The notes under the pieces: model-generated
Told to the model about the DNA's origin: nothing
What the model saw: the letters and a program-made list of their open reading frames with translations, nothing else
The model's database searches: none
Position numbers and translations under genes: made by a program
Shown: piece by piece, positions 1-13,230 of the stretch
How the letters are laid out: each line of letters starts with the position of its first letter
How positions within the stretch are numbered: position 1 is the stretch's first letter
From: Amycolatopsis lexingtonensis
GTDB lineage: Bacteria; Actinomycetota; Actinomycetes; Mycobacteriales; Pseudonocardiaceae
DNA: 64,000 nucleotides
Direction: 5' to 3'
NCBI RefSeq assembly: GCF_014873755.1
Contig: NZ_JADBEG010000001.1
Coordinates: 4,900,501-4,964,500 of the forward strand

Positions 1-11
1 CCTCCTGACCG

Positions 12-845
12 TCAGGGCGTGACGCCCGGCCCGACCACCTCCAGGAACGCCAGTGCCTCCGCCCCGCGGGAGCCGGGCGGCGCGGTGTAGAGCACGAGGT
101 GCTGGTCGTCGCCGGGCAGGTCGAGGGAGTCGCAGTCGACGGTCACCTCTCCCACCACCGGGTGCCGGAAGGTCTTGGTGAGCACCGGCGTCGCCTGCAC
201 GTCGTGCCGCTCCCACAGCCGGGCGAAGTCGGCGCTGCCCGCCCGCAGTTCTTCGACCAGCCCGCGCACCGCCGGGTCGGCGGGGTAGCGGGCCAGCGTG
301 GCGCGCAGTTCCATGACGACGGTGAGCCGGAACTCGGCGGCGTCGGAGATCCCGTACGGCGGCTCGGCCGGCCCCAGGAACGCCTTGCGGGCGAGGTTGC
401 GGTGCTCGGGAGCGACGTCGCCGAAGTCCTCCATGAGCGCGGCCGCGAGGGCGTTCCACGCCAGCACCTCGAACGTGGCGGAGATGACGATGGCGGCCGT
501 CTGCGGCAGCCGCCGCAGCAGCGCGAGGATGCTGGGGCGGACCTCCCGGCGGTGCAGGGCACTGCGGACCGGCGCGGTGCCCGCCAGCACGTGCAGGTGC
601 TCGGACTCGGCGTCGGTCAGCCGCAGCGCGCCCGCGATCCCGGCCAGGACCTCGCCCGACGGGCGCGGCGCCCGGCCCTGCTCGAGGCGGACGTAGTACT
701 CGGTGGAGATGTGCGCGAGCACCGCGACCTCTTCCCGGCGCAGTCCCGGCGTTCGACGGCGCGGCCCGGCGGGCAGGCCGACGTCCTGCGGCCGCAGCCG
801 CTCACGACGGCTGCGGAGGAACGCGCCGAGCTCTTGCTTGTCCAC
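12..845 (-). CDS. XRE-family regulator with MmyB-like ligand-binding domain
   Basis: 277-aa DNA-binding protein. Residues about 5-80 form a helix-turn-helix of the Cro/C1 type, including the REEVAVLAHISTEYYVRLEQG stretch typical of actinobacterial XRE regulators. The remaining part (about 100-260) is the MmyB-like domain, with the family pattern of WN-A-A and a late TAPPGS turn. These proteins usually repress a divergently transcribed oxidoreductase, and here a short-chain dehydrogenase starts 87 bp away on the other strand. The start is GTG with no Shine-Dalgarno sequence and a CATACT hexamer 6 nt upstream, so the mRNA is probably leaderless. The ligand is unknown. Confidence 0.9.
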   Translation of the reverse strand: MDKQELGAFLRSRRERLRPQDVGLPAGPRRRTPGLRREEVAVLAHISTEYYVRLEQGRAPRPSGEVLAGIAGALRLTDAESEHLHVLAGTAPVRSALHRREVRPSILALLRRLPQTAAIVISATFEVLAWNALAAALMEDFGDVAPEHRNLARKAFLGPAEPPYGISDAAEFRLTVVMELRATLARYPADPAVRGLVEELRAGSADFARLWERHDVQATPVLTKTFRHPVVGEVTVDCDSLDLPGDDQHLVLYTAPPGSRGAEALAFLEVVGPGVTP

Positions 846-851
846 CCGTCC

Positions 852-857
852 AGTATG
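852..857 (-). promoter_or_regulatory. -10 element of XRE regulator, leaderless
   Basis: CATACT on the minus strand ends 6 nt before the GTG start at 845. No convincing -35 was found. Confidence 0.45.
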
Positions 858-931
858 CGGACGGCGTACCGCCGGATCCTGGTACGGCTTGTGCCTGCCT
901 CCGGCCGCCGCAGCGGGGCAGCGTCGGAACC

Positions 932-3210
<2,279 letters not shown>

Positions 3211-4335
3211 TCAGCCGCGCGGGACGAGCCGGACGACCGACCCCGTGCCCTGCGACGTGCCGTTGTCGCTCACGAACACCTCGTCACCCCGCACGGCCAG
3301 TCCGGTCGCCGCGGCCAGGCCGTCCGACGCCAGCACCGTCCGGCTGCCGTTCTTCTCCACCCGGGTCAGCACGCCGGGCGACGGCGGCGCCGCGATCCCG
3401 TCCCGGGCGAACGTCAAGGCCAGCAGCCTGCCCTCGCGGTCGAACGCCAGGTCGGTCAGCGCCGTGAAGCCGTCGGCGTGGATCTTCGGCGGCTGCCCCG
3501 GCACCACGCGCCACACGCGCGCCGCGCCCACCGCGATGCTGCTCAGCTCGGACACGTAGAGCGCGCCGTCGGGACCGACGACGACCGACGTCGGCACGCT
3601 CTGCACCGGAATCTGCGTCCCCGGCGGCAGGCCGAGGAACGGCGGCGCGGTGACGAGCTTCGGCGGGAACACCGCGAGCACGCTGATCCGGCCCCGGCCG
3701 TCGACGTAGAGCAGGTCGTTGCCCGCCGCGTCGGCGACCGCGAAGCCGTCGCGGTAGCGCGTCATCCCGAACGGGTTCGAGTCGATCACCGGCGTGTCCG
3801 GGCTCGCCCCGGCGCCGTGGTCGGGGTTGTTCTTCGCCTCGAACGCGGCGAAGTCCGGGCCGGGCTCGACGTGCGGGCCGAAGGCGAACGACAGCTTCCC
3901 GAGCAGCCGCCCGTCCGTGCCGAACGGGTTGGCGCCGGTCGCCGGGTCGATCAGCACGTCGCCGGCCAGCAGGGCCGGAATGCCGTGGACGAACGCGACG
4001 TCCGTCGGACCGGCGACGGCGGCTCCGCCGGGCGCGGCCGCGGACGGCAGGCCGGTCAGGATCCGGCGGACCCCGCCGTGGCCGTCGAGCTGCGCCACCG
4101 AGCCGCTGAGCCCGAAGCAGGCGGGCCCTTCCGGGCCTTCGACGCACTTGCCGGTGCCGCCCGCGCCGGCTTCGGCGACGTAGAGCCTGCCGTCGTGGAC
4201 GGTCAGGTGCCGGGGGTTGTTCAACCCGGTGGCGACCGTCTTCAGGCCGCCCTGGCCGGCATCGGCCCCGGGCGCGGCGACGACCACGGCTGCGGCCGAC
4301 ACGGCCACCACCGCGGCCCGCACGAGTCTGGACAT
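3211..4335 (-). CDS. Secreted ScyD/ScyE-family beta-propeller protein
   Basis: 374-aa exported protein. Residues 1-26 are a signal peptide (basic MSRLVR, a run of A/V, cleavage near ADA-GQ). The rest shows six-bladed propeller features of the ScyD/ScyE family: GLNNPRHLTV, GRLYVAEAGAGG, PTSVVVGPDGALYVSEL, LAFDREGRLLALTF and VRGDEVFVSDNG. The family is named from scytonemin gene clusters, but in actinomycetes these proteins have no assigned reaction. The ATG at 4335 is preceded by a GGAGAGGTGG ribosome site and gives a proper signal peptide. A palindrome TCCACAGTGGA lies 35 bp upstream. Confidence 0.85.
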   Translation of the reverse strand: MSRLVRAAVVAVSAAAVVVAAPGADAGQGGLKTVATGLNNPRHLTVHDGRLYVAEAGAGGTGKCVEGPEGPACFGLSGSVAQLDGHGGVRRILTGLPSAAAPGGAAVAGPTDVAFVHGIPALLAGDVLIDPATGANPFGTDGRLLGKLSFAFGPHVEPGPDFAAFEAKNNPDHGAGASPDTPVIDSNPFGMTRYRDGFAVADAAGNDLLYVDGRGRISVLAVFPPKLVTAPPFLGLPPGTQIPVQSVPTSVVVGPDGALYVSELSSIAVGAARVWRVVPGQPPKIHADGFTALTDLAFDREGRLLALTFARDGIAAPPSPGVLTRVEKNGSRTVLASDGLAAATGLAVRGDEVFVSDNGTSQGTGSVVRLVPRG

Positions 4336-4484
4336 GACTTGCCACCTCTCCGCCCGGCTCCGTGATTGATCCACAGTGGACCCTGGAGACCGGGCGGAGT
4401 GATTGTGCGCCCCGGCAAGGGGAAAACCGCCAATGAAGACCGGTCGGGTGAACGAGTCCGCCCCATGGGGCAGCGGACATTTTC

Positions 4485-5867
4485 TCACCGGCAGAAGCGA
4501 TCCACCGCGGGGAAAACCCCATCCCGCAGATATCCCAGCACGGTGGCGTTCCCGCACGCGTTGTCCCGCGTGAAGACGCCGTGCCCACCCGCGGCGACGG
4601 TCACCATCCGCGCCCGGTTTCCGAACGCCGCCCGCGTCTCGCGTGCGCCCGAAAGCGGGGTCGCCGGGTCGCGCTCGTTCTGCACCAGCAGCACGTTCGC
4701 CGGCCCCGGACCGCCGACCCGCACCGGGGGTTCGGCCCGCTCGACCGGCCAGAACGCGCACGGGTTCACGTTCGCCGCCGCGGGACCGAACATCGGGTGC
4801 CGCGCCCGTTCGCGGTCGACCGCGCGCTGGTAGTAGCCGAGCTGTTCGGGCCAGTCCGAGTCGTTGCAGATCACCTGGAGCTGCAGCGCCGCGTGGTTGT
4901 CGCCGTCGAGCGGCCCCGCGGCGACGCGCGCGGTGCCCGCCCACTCGGCGGCGAGCGCGGGGAACGACGCGTCGTCGTAGAACGCGTTCCACGTGTCCGA
5001 GCGGAACTCCGGGCCCCGCACGGCGGCCAGCTCGAAGAACTTCGCCGTCACCGCCGCGGGCGTCCGCCCCAGGTGGTAGACGTCGTCACGGGCGGCGGCC
5101 CACGCGGCGAAGTCCGGGAACCGGTCGTCGAACCCTTCGGCGAAACGCTGGTTCGCGCGGACGTCGAGGCCGGCCGGGCCGAGGACGCTGTCGAGCACGA
5201 TCCGGTCGCCGCGGTCCGGGAACATCGACGCGTAGGCGGCGCCGAGGTAACTGCCGTAGGAGACGCCGTAGAAGGAGATCTTGTTCTCCCCCAGCGCTTC
5301 ACGGATCCGGTCGAGGTCGCGCGCGGTGTTCGCGGTCGTCATGTGCGGGAGCAGGTCCTTTGTGGACGCTTCACCACACTGCTTCGCCACGACCCGCGCT
5401 TTCGCCGCGGTGGCAACGACATCCCGGGGACCGTTCGCGTACGGGCCCAGCACGGCGCCGCGCTGCTCGGGCGTCATCGTGCACGTCACGGGCGTGCTGT
5501 AGGTGGTGCCACGCGGGTCGAACCCGATGACGTCGTAGGCGTCCGGCAGGCCGGAGCCGCCCATCCGCTGCACCAGTTGCGCGGGCATGGCGAGGCCGGG
5601 ACTGCCCGGGCCGCCGGGGTTCATCAGCAGGACGCCGCGCCGCTTGCCGGGGACGCCGGCGTGCCGCGAGAGCGTCAGCTCGATGGTGCGCTCCGGGTGC
5701 GCGTAGTCGAGCGGCACGCGCAAGGTGGCGCATTCGAGCCCGGCCGTGGGCGACGGCGACATCCCGTAGTCCGGACACGGGCTCGTCCACTTCAGACTCG
5801 GCGACGCGTCCGCCGGAGGTGCCGCGAGCAAGGGCAGGAAAGCCAGGAGTACCAAAGATTTCCGCAT
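4485..5867 (-). CDS. Secreted alpha/beta hydrolase, tripeptidyl aminopeptidase type
   Basis: 460-aa exported serine hydrolase of the TAP-like family (Streptomyces tripeptidyl aminopeptidase, SlpD/E). A signal peptide covers residues 1-22. The oxyanion region is LMNPGGPGSPG (about 81-91), the nucleophile is Ser203 in GVSYGS, the acid is in NERDPATPLSGA and the base is in AAGGHGVF near the C-terminus, which also has the family cysteines. It probably removes short peptides from the N-terminus of extracellular proteins. The next gene on this strand (ScyD/ScyE) starts 149 bp further on. Confidence 0.88.
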   Translation of the reverse strand: MRKSLVLLAFLPLLAAPPADASPSLKWTSPCPDYGMSPSPTAGLECATLRVPLDYAHPERTIELTLSRHAGVPGKRRGVLLMNPGGPGSPGLAMPAQLVQRMGGSGLPDAYDVIGFDPRGTTYSTPVTCTMTPEQRGAVLGPYANGPRDVVATAAKARVVAKQCGEASTKDLLPHMTTANTARDLDRIREALGENKISFYGVSYGSYLGAAYASMFPDRGDRIVLDSVLGPAGLDVRANQRFAEGFDDRFPDFAAWAAARDDVYHLGRTPAAVTAKFFELAAVRGPEFRSDTWNAFYDDASFPALAAEWAGTARVAAGPLDGDNHAALQLQVICNDSDWPEQLGYYQRAVDRERARHPMFGPAAANVNPCAFWPVERAEPPVRVGGPGPANVLLVQNERDPATPLSGARETRAAFGNRARMVTVAAGGHGVFTRDNACGNATVLGYLRDGVFPAVDRFCR

Positions 5868-5900
5868 CCCCCGAGCCTGGCCCGGCGGAGGCGCGCGGAC

Positions 5901-5943
5901 GTCAGCCCAGGGGCCGGACCCGGAGGTCCTCCCCTGGGCTGAC
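5901..5943 (-). terminator. Strong hairpin after the S1 protease gene
   Basis: Perfect 13-bp stem GTCAGCCCAGGGG / CCCCTGGGCTGAC, with an inner GGACC/GGTCC stem in the loop. It begins 5 bp past the protease stop. Confidence 0.75.
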
Positions 5944-5948
5944 CGTGC

Positions 5949-6845
5949 TCACGCGGCTTGCGCGCGGTTGTACAGGTTCTGCGCGTCGGTGCCGAAGTAC
6001 GGCCCGAACATGTAGCCCGGCAGGAAGGTGTAGCCGAAGCTGTTCACCGAGGCCTGCACGCCGGTTCCGGTGCCCTCGTTGAACGACAGGAACCACGGCC
6101 CGCCGCTGGAGCCGCCGGTCATGTCGCACCGCATGGCGTGGTCCTGCGTCAGCAGGAAGTCGGTGAAGGTGCTGCCGCTGCAGTAGATCAGCTTCGTCCC
6201 GTCGTACGGCGAGGCGGCCGGGTAGCCGAAGGTGTACATGCTCTGGTTCTTCGGCTGATTGAAGGCGATACCCTGCGCGCCGACGACGTCGGTGAGCCGC
6301 TGCCCGTTGAGCGGGTTCACGACGGCCATGCCGACGTCGTAGTTCATGTCCTCACTGGCTTCCCACTGCGGCGTGGTCAGCGTGGACTTCGCGGCCCACT
6401 GGCCGTAGGGCGCGTTCCCGTTGTTGTAGCCGGGTACGAAGACCCATTCGGTGTGCCAGGTGCCCTGGTACTTGACGCAGTGCCCGGCGGTGACGACGAC
6501 GCTGCCGTTGGCGCTGGTCACGGCGTCGCCGGAGCAGGAGGCCTTCTGCCCGTTGAAGAGGAAGAACACGCGCCCGGCGGTCTGGGTGACCTTGCCGCCG
6601 CCGGTCCAGGCACCCCCGCCGTTCGGGATGCTCTGGATGATCGCGCTCTGTCCTTTCGCCACGTCCTTTTGGCTCACGCGCGGCGCTTTGACGAGCTTGT
6701 CCATCGGGACGGCCGCCCGCATGGCATCGGGCGTCCAGAAGGGTTTCGGCGCGGCCTGGGCGGGCACGCCGACCAGGGCGAATACGAGGGAGAGGACGGC
6801 GGTGACGACCGCGGCCCGGATTGTCGTGTGCTTCAAGACGCCCAC
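5949..6845 (-). CDS. Secreted trypsin-like (V8-like) serine peptidase
   Basis: 298-aa secreted peptidase with a signal peptide ending near residue 31 (VPAQA-A) and a propeptide-like stretch to about 80. The catalytic triad is visible: His122 in VVTAGHCV, Asp170 in MNYDVGMAVV and Ser247 in MTGGSSGGPW. Four cysteines could form two disulfides. It resembles glutamyl-endopeptidase-like S1 enzymes. The start is uncertain: GTG at 6845 has the ribosome site almost touching it, and TTG at 6836 would sit 5 nt after GGAAGGTGG. A small hairpin (6864-6877) lies in the leader. Confidence 0.9.
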   Translation of the reverse strand: MGVLKHTTIRAAVVTAVLSLVFALVGVPAQAAPKPFWTPDAMRAAVPMDKLVKAPRVSQKDVAKGQSAIIQSIPNGGGAWTGGGKVTQTAGRVFFLFNGQKASCSGDAVTSANGSVVVTAGHCVKYQGTWHTEWVFVPGYNNGNAPYGQWAAKSTLTTPQWEASEDMNYDVGMAVVNPLNGQRLTDVVGAQGIAFNQPKNQSMYTFGYPAASPYDGTKLIYCSGSTFTDFLLTQDHAMRCDMTGGSSGGPWFLSFNEGTGTGVQASVNSFGYTFLPGYMFGPYFGTDAQNLYNRAQAA

Positions 6846-6915
6846 CTTCCGCCGAGGTGAATTGCCGCAAAAGCGGCACAGCTACTCGAAAGTAGTTGTC
6901 ACCTCACGGAGTGCA

Positions 6916-6956
6916 CACCGCCATTCGGCCGTATCCGATACGGCCGAATGGCGGTG
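6916..6956 (-). terminator. 41-bp near-perfect palindrome after gltD
   Basis: Two 20-nt arms (6916-6935 and 6937-6956) are exact reverse complements around one base. It begins 8 bp beyond the gltD stop, and no U-tract follows, so it is probably an intrinsic actinobacterial-type terminator. It also lies about 70 bp upstream of the protease start. Confidence 0.7.
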
Positions 6957-6964
6957 CAATGGGC

Positions 6965-8473
6965 TCAGACGACCGCGAGCGGCAACGCCGTCGGGTGGAC
7001 CGGGGCCGGGAGGTCCGACGCGCCCGTCAGGTACGTGTCGACCGCGTTGGCCACCGAACGGCCCTCCGCGATCGCCCACACCACCAGCGAAGCGCCGCGG
7101 TGGGCGTCGCCGCAGACGAACACGCCCGGGGTTTCCGTCTGCCAGTCCGCGCCGCACGAGAGGGTGCCCCGGCGGGTCAGGGACAGGCCCAGCCCGTCCA
7201 GCAGCGGCATCTCCTCGACGCCTTCGAAGCCGATCGCCAGCAGGACCAGGTCCGCCGGCAGGGTCTCGACCTCGTCGGTCACCGGGATGACCTCGCGGCG
7301 GCCGGTGGCCGGGTCCTTCTGGACCTTCACCTGCTGCAGTTCGACCGCCTTCACGGCGCCGGAATCATCGCCGACGAAGCGCTTGACCGCCACCGCGAAC
7401 TTCCGCTCGCCCGCTTCCTCGTGCGCCGGGTACGTGCGCAGGATGTACGGCCACGTCGGCCACGGCGAACGCTCGTCGTCCCTGGTGGACGGCGGGGTCG
7501 GGTACTGGTCGAGCTGCGTCACCGAACGCGCGCCCTGGCGGGTGGCCGTGCCGTAGGAGTCCGCGCCCGTGTCGCCGCCGCCGATGATCACCACGTGCTT
7601 GCCGCGCGCGTCGATCGCCGGGGGGCCGTCGCCCTCGACGTACTTGTTGGCCGGGACCAGGTGTTCCATCGCCAGGTGGATGCCCGCCAGCTCGCGGCCC
7701 GGCGTCGTCGTGTCGTCGCGGCCGCGCAGGGCGCCCACCGCCAGCACCACCGCGTCGTACTGCGCGCGCAGGTCTTCCACCGAGAGGTCGACGCCGACCT
7801 CGCAGCCGGTGACGAACCGGGTGCCTTCCTTGCGCAGCTGCGCCAGGCGGCGGTCGAGGACCTTCTTCTCCATCTTGAACTCGGGGATGCCGTAGCGCAG
7901 CAGGCCGCCGAGGCGGTCGTCGCGCTCGAACACCGTCACCTCGTGGCCGGCGCGGGTCAGCTGCTGGGCGGCCGCAAGCCCGGCCGGGCCGGAGCCGACG
8001 ACCGCGACACGGCGGCCACTGGCCACTTCGGACACCTGCGGCTGGACGTAGCCCGCTTCCCAGGACTGGTCGGCGATCGTCTGCTCGACGCGCTTGATCG
8101 CCACCGGCCCGCCGGACAGCGGCGAAATCGACAGCACGCAGCCCGCCTCGCACGGCGCCGGGCACAGCTTCCCGGTGAACTCGGGGAAGTTGTTGGTCGC
8201 GTGCAGCCGGTCGCTCGCCGCGGCCCAGTCGCCGCGGCGGACCAGGTCGTTCCACTCCGGGATCAGGTTGCCCAGCGGGCAGCCGGAGCCGCCGGAGTGG
8301 CAGAACGGGATGCCGCAGTCCATGCAGCGCGACGCCTGCTTGCGCACCTTTTCGTTGCGCTCGGCCGGGTCGACGTCCGCGTAGACCTCGCCCCACGAGG
8401 AAAGCCGTTCCTCGTAGGACTTCTTCGGCGGCTCTTCGCGGTCGTACTTCAGGAAACCGGTCGGGTCAGCCAC
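6965..8473 (-). CDS. gltD: Glutamate synthase small (beta) subunit
   Basis: 502-aa NADPH-oxidising subunit of glutamate synthase. It supplies electrons through FAD and [4Fe-4S] clusters to GltB for the conversion of glutamine and 2-oxoglutarate into glutamate. Seen: cluster cysteines in [18 protein letters not shown] and [10 protein letters not shown], the FAD site [17 protein letters not shown], and the NADPH site [14 protein letters not shown] chose GTG at 8473, which overlaps the gltB stop by 8 nt and gives [10 protein letters not shown], the usual N-terminus. A longer start at 8518 would run deep into gltB. A strong palindrome follows the stop. Confidence 0.97.
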   Translation of the reverse strand: MADPTGFLKYDREEPPKKSYEERLSSWGEVYADVDPAERNEKVRKQASRCMDCGIPFCHSGGSGCPLGNLIPEWNDLVRRGDWAAASDRLHATNNFPEFTGKLCPAPCEAGCVLSISPLSGGPVAIKRVEQTIADQSWEAGYVQPQVSEVASGRRVAVVGSGPAGLAAAQQLTRAGHEVTVFERDDRLGGLLRYGIPEFKMEKKVLDRRLAQLRKEGTRFVTGCEVGVDLSVEDLRAQYDAVVLAVGALRGRDDTTTPGRELAGIHLAMEHLVPANKYVEGDGPPAIDARGKHVVIIGGGDTGADSYGTATRQGARSVTQLDQYPTPPSTRDDERSPWPTWPYILRTYPAHEEAGERKFAVAVKRFVGDDSGAVKAVELQQVKVQKDPATGRREVIPVTDEVETLPADLVLLAIGFEGVEEMPLLDGLGLSLTRRGTLSCGADWQTETPGVFVCGDAHRGASLVVWAIAEGRSVANAVDTYLTGASDLPAPVHPTALPLAVV

Positions 8474-11400
8474 GAGCGGCCTCCATGATCGCCTCGTCGA
8501 CGTCGCGGCCGGCGGCACGAGCCGCCTTCGCCGCGTCCAGGACCCGCTGGTAGTCGCGCGGCATCACCTTCGTGAACGCCACCGACCGGCGCGGCCAGTC
8601 GCCGAGCAGCGAGGCCGCCACCGCGGAGCGGGTGAGATCGTAGTGCTGTTGCACGGTTTTCTTGAGCCAGGCCAGGTCGTCGGCGGTCGGCTTGAGCAGG
8701 TCCACCATGTCCTGGTTGACCTTCTTGCGGTCGACGTCGAGCACGAACGCCATGCCGCCGGACATGCCGGCCGCCAGGTTGCGCCCGGTCGGGCCGAGCA
8801 CCACCGCGCGGCCGCCGGTCATGTACTCGAAGGCGTGGTCGCCGACGCCCTCGGCGACGACCGTGGCGCCGGAGTTGCGGACGCAGAAGCGTTCGCCGAC
8901 CTGGCCGCGCAGGAAGATCTCGCCGGCGGTGGCGCCGTAGGCGATCGTGTTGCCCGCGATCGTCTGCGCCTCGGCCGCGAAGGTCGCCGCCGGGTCGGGG
9001 CGGACCACGATCCGGCCGCCGGACAGGCCCTTGCCGACGTAGTCGTTCGCGTCGCCGACCATGTCGAGGGTGATGCCGCGCGGCAGGAACGCGCCGAGCG
9101 ACTGGCCCGCCGAGCCGGTGAGCGTGACGTTGATCGTGCCCTCGGGCAGGCCGTCGCCGCCGTAGCGGCGGGTGATCTCCGAGCCGAGCAGCGTGCCGAC
9201 GGTCCGGTTGACGTTGCGCACCGGCAGCTCGATATTCACGTGGTGCGCGTCTTCCAGCGCCGCCTCGGCGAGCTGGATGAGCGTGCGGTCCAGCGCGTGC
9301 TCGAGCCCGTGGTCCTGGCCGCGCGTGCGCCGCTTGGCGCCGCCGTACGGGGTCTCCGACGGCATCTCGAAGATCGGCGCCAGGTCCAAACCGGACGCCT
9401 TCCAGTGGTCGACGGCCTCGTCGGTGTTCAGCAGCTCGGCGTGGCCGATGGCCTCGTCGAGCGTGCGGAAGCCCAGCGCCGCCAGGGTTTCCCGGACTTC
9501 TTCGGCGACGAACTTGAAGAAGTTGACGACGTGCTCGACCTGGCCGGTGTAGCGCTTGCGGAGCTCGGGGCTCTGCGTGGCGACGCCGACCGGGCAGGTG
9601 TCGAGGTGGCAGACGCGCATCATGATGCAGCCCGCGACGACGAGGGGGGCCGTCGCGAAGCCGTACTCCTCGGCGCCGAGCAGCGCCGCGATGACGACGT
9701 CGCGCCCGGTCTTCATGGCGCCGTCCACCTGCACGGTGATCCGGTCGCGCAACCCGTTGAGCAGCAACGTCTGCTGGGTCTCGGCGAGGCCGATCTCCCA
9801 CGGCGTGCCCGCGTGCTTGAGCGAGTTCATCGGGGACGCGCCGGTGCCGCCGTCGTGGCCCGAGATGAGCACGACGTCCGCGTGCGCCTTGGACACGCCC
9901 GCCGCGACCGTGCCGACGCCCAGCGAGGACACCAGCTTCACGTGGATGCGGGCGTGCTCGTTGGCGTTCTTGAGGTCGTGGATCAGCTGCGCCAGGTCCT
10001 CGATGGAGTAGATGTCGTGGTGTGGCGGCGGGGAAATCAGCCCGACGCCCGGCGTCGAGTGCCGGGTCCGCGCGATCCACGGGTACACCTTGTTCGGCGG
10101 CAGCTGGCCGCCTTCGCCGGGCTTCGCGCCCTGCGCCATCTTGATCTGTATGTCGTCGGCGTTGACGAGGTACTCGCTCGTGACGCCGAAGCGGCCCGAA
10201 GCGACCTGCTTGATCGCGCTGCGGCGTTCGGGGTCGTAGAGCCGCTCGGGGTCCTCGCCGCCCTCGCCGGTGTTGGACCGGCCGCCGATGCGGTTCATCG
10301 CGATGGCCAGGGTTTCGTGTGCCTCGGCCGAAATCGAGCCGTACGACATCGCGCCGGTGTTGAAGCGCTTGAAAATCGCTTCGGCGGGCTCGACCTCGTC
10401 CAGCGGTACCGGCTCGCGGACGCCGTCCTTGAACGAGAACAGCCCGCGCAGCGTGCCGCCCTCGCGGTAGAGGCGGTGCACCTCTTCGGTGTACTTGCGG
10501 TACACCTCGTCGCGGCCGGTCTTGGACGCGTGCTGCAGCAGGAACACCGTCTCCGGCGTGAACAGGTGCAGCTCGCCCTCGCGGCGGTAGGCGTACTCGC
10601 CGCCGGTGTCGAGTCCACGGTGGACCCGATCGGTCGGGTTTTCCGGGTAAGCGCGGCGGTGGCGCACGGCCACCTCTTCGGCCAGCACCTCGAGCCCGAC
10701 GCCGCCGAGCTTGGACGACGTCCCGGTGAAGTACTCGTCGAGCAGGTCCTGGCTCAGGCCGAGGGATTCGAAGACCTGGGCGGCGGTGTACGCGCCGACC
10801 GTGGAGATGCCCATCTTGGACATGATCTTCAGGACGCCCTTGACCAGCGCCTGCACGTAGTTGCGGATCGCCTTGGCCGGCTCGATCCCGGTGACCGCGC
10901 CCTGCCCGATCATGTCCTCGATGGTCTCGAAGGCCAGGTACGGGTTGACCGCGGCGGCGCCGTAGCCGAGCAGCAGCGCGATGTGGTGCACCTCGCGCGC
11001 GTCACCGGACTCGACGACCAGCGCGACGCGCAGGCGTTCCTTGGTGCGGACCAGGTGGTGGTGCACCGCGGAAACCAGCAGCAGCGACGGGATCGGTGCC
11101 ATCCGGTGGTCGGAGTCGCGGTCGGACAGCACGAGCGTGCGCGCACCGGCCGCGATCGCCTCGGAGGCCTCCCGCCGCACGCGCTCGATGGCCGACGCCA
11201 GCGCCTCGGCGCCGCCGTCCACTTCGTACAGTCCGGAAAGGACACTGCAGGCGAAGCCGGGGAGGTCGCCGTCGTCGTTGATGTGGATGAGCTTGGCCAG
11301 CTCGTCGTTGTCGATCACCGGGTACGGCAGCTTCAGGTGGCGACAGGACGCCGGGCCGGGGGCCAGGAGGTTGCGCTCCGGGCCCATGATCCGCGCCATG

Positions 11401-13019
11401 CAGGTGACCAGCTCTTCGCGGATCGCGTCCAGCGGCGGGTTGGTCACCTGGGCGAAGTTCTGCTTGAAGTAGTCGTAGAGCAGCCGGGATCGCTTCGACA
11501 GCACCGCGGGCGGGGTGTCGGAGCCCATCGAGCCGATCGGCTCGGCGCCCTTCTCGGCCATCGGCGCGAGCAGGATCTTGAGCTCTTCTTCGGTGTAGCC
11601 GAAGGAAAGCTGGCGGCGCAGCACCGAATCGTGGCTCTGCACGACGTGGTCGCGGTCGGGCAGCTCGGCGATCTGCAGCAGGCCCGCGTGCAGCCACGAG
11701 TCGTAGGGCAGCTCGCTCGCCAGCGCGGACTTGACCTCTTCGTCGTCCACGATCCGGCCGGCCTCGGTGTCGACCAGGAACATCCGGCCGGGCTTGAGCC
11801 GCCCCTTGGCCACGACGTCCTTCGGGGCCACGTCCAGGACGCCGGCCTCGCTGGCGAGCACGACGCGGTCGTCGGCCGTGCGCCACCAGCGCGCCGGGCG
11901 CAGGCCGTTGCGGTCCAGGACCGCGCCGACCAGGGTGCCGTCGGTGAAGGTGACGCAGGCGGGGCCGTCCCACGGCTCCATCAGGCTCGCGTGGAACTGG
12001 TAGAACGCGCGGCGCTCGGGCTTCATGGTGGCGTGGTTTTCCCACGCCTCCGGGATCATCATCAGCACGGCGTGCGGCAGCGACCGCCCGCCGAGGTGCA
12101 GCAGCTCCAGGACCTCGTCGAACGACGCCGAGTCCGACGCGTCCGGCGAGCAGATCGGGAACAGCCGCGAGAGGTCGCCGTCGAGGACCTCGGACTCCAG
12201 CAGCGCCTCGCGCGCCCGCATGCGGTTGCGGTTGCCGCGGATGGTGTTGATCTCGCCGTTGTGGGCCACGAACCGGAACGGGTGCGCCAGCGGCCACGAC
12301 GGGAAGGTGTTGGTGGAGAAGCGGGAGTGCACCAGCGCGATGGCGCTTTCCAGCCGCTCGTCGCGCAGGTCGGCGAAGAACGCCGGCAGCTGCTCCGGCG
12401 TCACCATGCCCTTGTAGACGATCGTCCGCGAAGACAGCGACGGGAAGTACGTGCCGCAGCCGGAGTTCGCGCTTTCGTGCTCGACGCGCTTGCGCAGGCA
12501 GAACGCGAGGCGGTCCAGCTCCAGACCCGCTTTTCCGTCCGCCGTCACGAAAAGCATGGCGAAGTGCGGCATGACCGAGCGCGCGGTCGGGCCGATGTCG
12601 GCGCGGTCGGCGTCGACCGGCACCTCCCGCCAGCCGAGGACCTCGAGTCCTTCTTCGACGGCGATGCGTTCGGCCAGCTCGACGGCCTTGCGGCGCTGCT
12701 CGGCGTCTTCGGGGAGGAACGCGATGCCGGCGGCGTAGGTGTGGTGGCCGCGCTCGTCGGGTTCGGGCAGCGCGAAGCCGGCTTCCGCGCGCAGCAGCAC
12801 ATCGGGCAGCTGCAGCAGGATGCCGGCACCGTCGCCGCTGGTGGGTTCGGCGCCGGCGGCGCCGCGGTGGTCGAGGTTGGTCAGCGCGGCGAGGCCGTCG
12901 GTGACGATGCCGTGGGAGCGGCGCCCGCGGATGTCGGCCACCATGGCCACACCGCAGGAGTCCTGTTCGGTCTCCGGATCGTAGAGACCCTGCTTGCCGG
13001 GAATGGCGGAGAAGATCAT
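8466..13019 (-). CDS. gltB: Glutamate synthase large (alpha) subunit
   Basis: 1517-aa glutamate synthase. The first 21 residues are a propeptide removed to expose Cys22 (DSCGVAM), the glutaminase nucleophile. The class II amidotransferase domain runs to about 430, followed by the central domain, the FMN-binding synthase domain (about 800-1200, with [12 protein letters not shown]), the 3Fe-4S cysteines in [13 protein letters not shown] and the GXGXG beta-helix C-terminal domain. Length is normal. A good ribosome site (GGAGG, 7 nt before ATG) shows a leadered mRNA, unlike many neighbours. A GlnR-like box lies about 100 bp upstream. Confidence 0.98.
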   Translation of the reverse strand: MIFSAIPGKQGLYDPETEQDSCGVAMVADIRGRRSHGIVTDGLAALTNLDHRGAAGAEPTSGDGAGILLQLPDVLLRAEAGFALPEPDERGHHTYAAGIAFLPEDAEQRRKAVELAERIAVEEGLEVLGWREVPVDADRADIGPTARSVMPHFAMLFVTADGKAGLELDRLAFCLRKRVEHESANSGCGTYFPSLSSRTIVYKGMVTPEQLPAFFADLRDERLESAIALVHSRFSTNTFPSWPLAHPFRFVAHNGEINTIRGNRNRMRAREALLESEVLDGDLSRLFPICSPDASDSASFDEVLELLHLGGRSLPHAVLMMIPEAWENHATMKPERRAFYQFHASLMEPWDGPACVTFTDGTLVGAVLDRNGLRPARWWRTADDRVVLASEAGVLDVAPKDVVAKGRLKPGRMFLVDTEAGRIVDDEEVKSALASELPYDSWLHAGLLQIAELPDRDHVVQSHDSVLRRQLSFGYTEEELKILLAPMAEKGAEPIGSMGSDTPPAVLSKRSRLLYDYFKQNFAQVTNPPLDAIREELVTCMARIMGPERNLLAPGPASCRHLKLPYPVIDNDELAKLIHINDDGDLPGFACSVLSGLYEVDGGAEALASAIERVRREASEAIAAGARTLVLSDRDSDHRMAPIPSLLLVSAVHHHLVRTKERLRVALVVESGDAREVHHIALLLGYGAAAVNPYLAFETIEDMIGQGAVTGIEPAKAIRNYVQALVKGVLKIMSKMGISTVGAYTAAQVFESLGLSQDLLDEYFTGTSSKLGGVGLEVLAEEVAVRHRRAYPENPTDRVHRGLDTGGEYAYRREGELHLFTPETVFLLQHASKTGRDEVYRKYTEEVHRLYREGGTLRGLFSFKDGVREPVPLDEVEPAEAIFKRFNTGAMSYGSISAEAHETLAIAMNRIGGRSNTGEGGEDPERLYDPERRSAIKQVASGRFGVTSEYLVNADDIQIKMAQGAKPGEGGQLPPNKVYPWIARTRHSTPGVGLISPPPHHDIYSIEDLAQLIHDLKNANEHARIHVKLVSSLGVGTVAAGVSKAHADVVLISGHDGGTGASPMNSLKHAGTPWEIGLAETQQTLLLNGLRDRITVQVDGAMKTGRDVVIAALLGAEEYGFATAPLVVAGCIMMRVCHLDTCPVGVATQSPELRKRYTGQVEHVVNFFKFVAEEVRETLAALGFRTLDEAIGHAELLNTDEAVDHWKASGLDLAPIFEMPSETPYGGAKRRTRGQDHGLEHALDRTLIQLAEAALEDAHHVNIELPVRNVNRTVGTLLGSEITRRYGGDGLPEGTINVTLTGSAGQSLGAFLPRGITLDMVGDANDYVGKGLSGGRIVVRPDPAATFAAEAQTIAGNTIAYGATAGEIFLRGQVGERFCVRNSGATVVAEGVGDHAFEYMTGGRAVVLGPTGRNLAAGMSGGMAFVLDVDRKKVNQDMVDLLKPTADDLAWLKKTVQQHYDLTRSAVAASLLGDWPRRSVAFTKVMPRDYQRVLDAAKAARAAGRDVDEAIMEAARG

Positions 13020-13110
13020 GAAGGGACCTCCTTCGTCGTCTTGTCGTGCGGGGCCGGGCTACCGGCCGGGGAGCGCACGGGACGACGATGGCCCGCTTGT
13101 TAGCGCGACT

Positions 13111-13126
13111 TTAACACCTGGGAAAC
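13111..13126. promoter_or_regulatory. GlnR-like box upstream of gltB
   Basis: TTAAC-n6-GAAAC matches the GlnR a-site/b-site pattern gTnAC-n6-GAAAC. A weaker second copy (TATAC-n6-GAAAC) is at 13233-13248. GlnR is the global nitrogen regulator of actinomycetes, which fits control of gltBD. Confidence 0.5.
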
Positions 13127-13230
13127 ACGTCAGCATCAATTCAGAGCGCCCCGGACTGCGGCGGACGGTAACGATCTGGCTGCGCGGAACGACGTAGTTC
13201 CTGATGGGTTCCCGGTAGTTCGCGGCGCTA

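Noticed and set aside
8643..13103. 1486-codon open frame on the plus strand opposite gltB
   Set aside because: It is the shadow of gltB in GC-rich DNA: no domain is recognisable, and it is His/Arg/Gln/Val-rich as antisense frames here always are.
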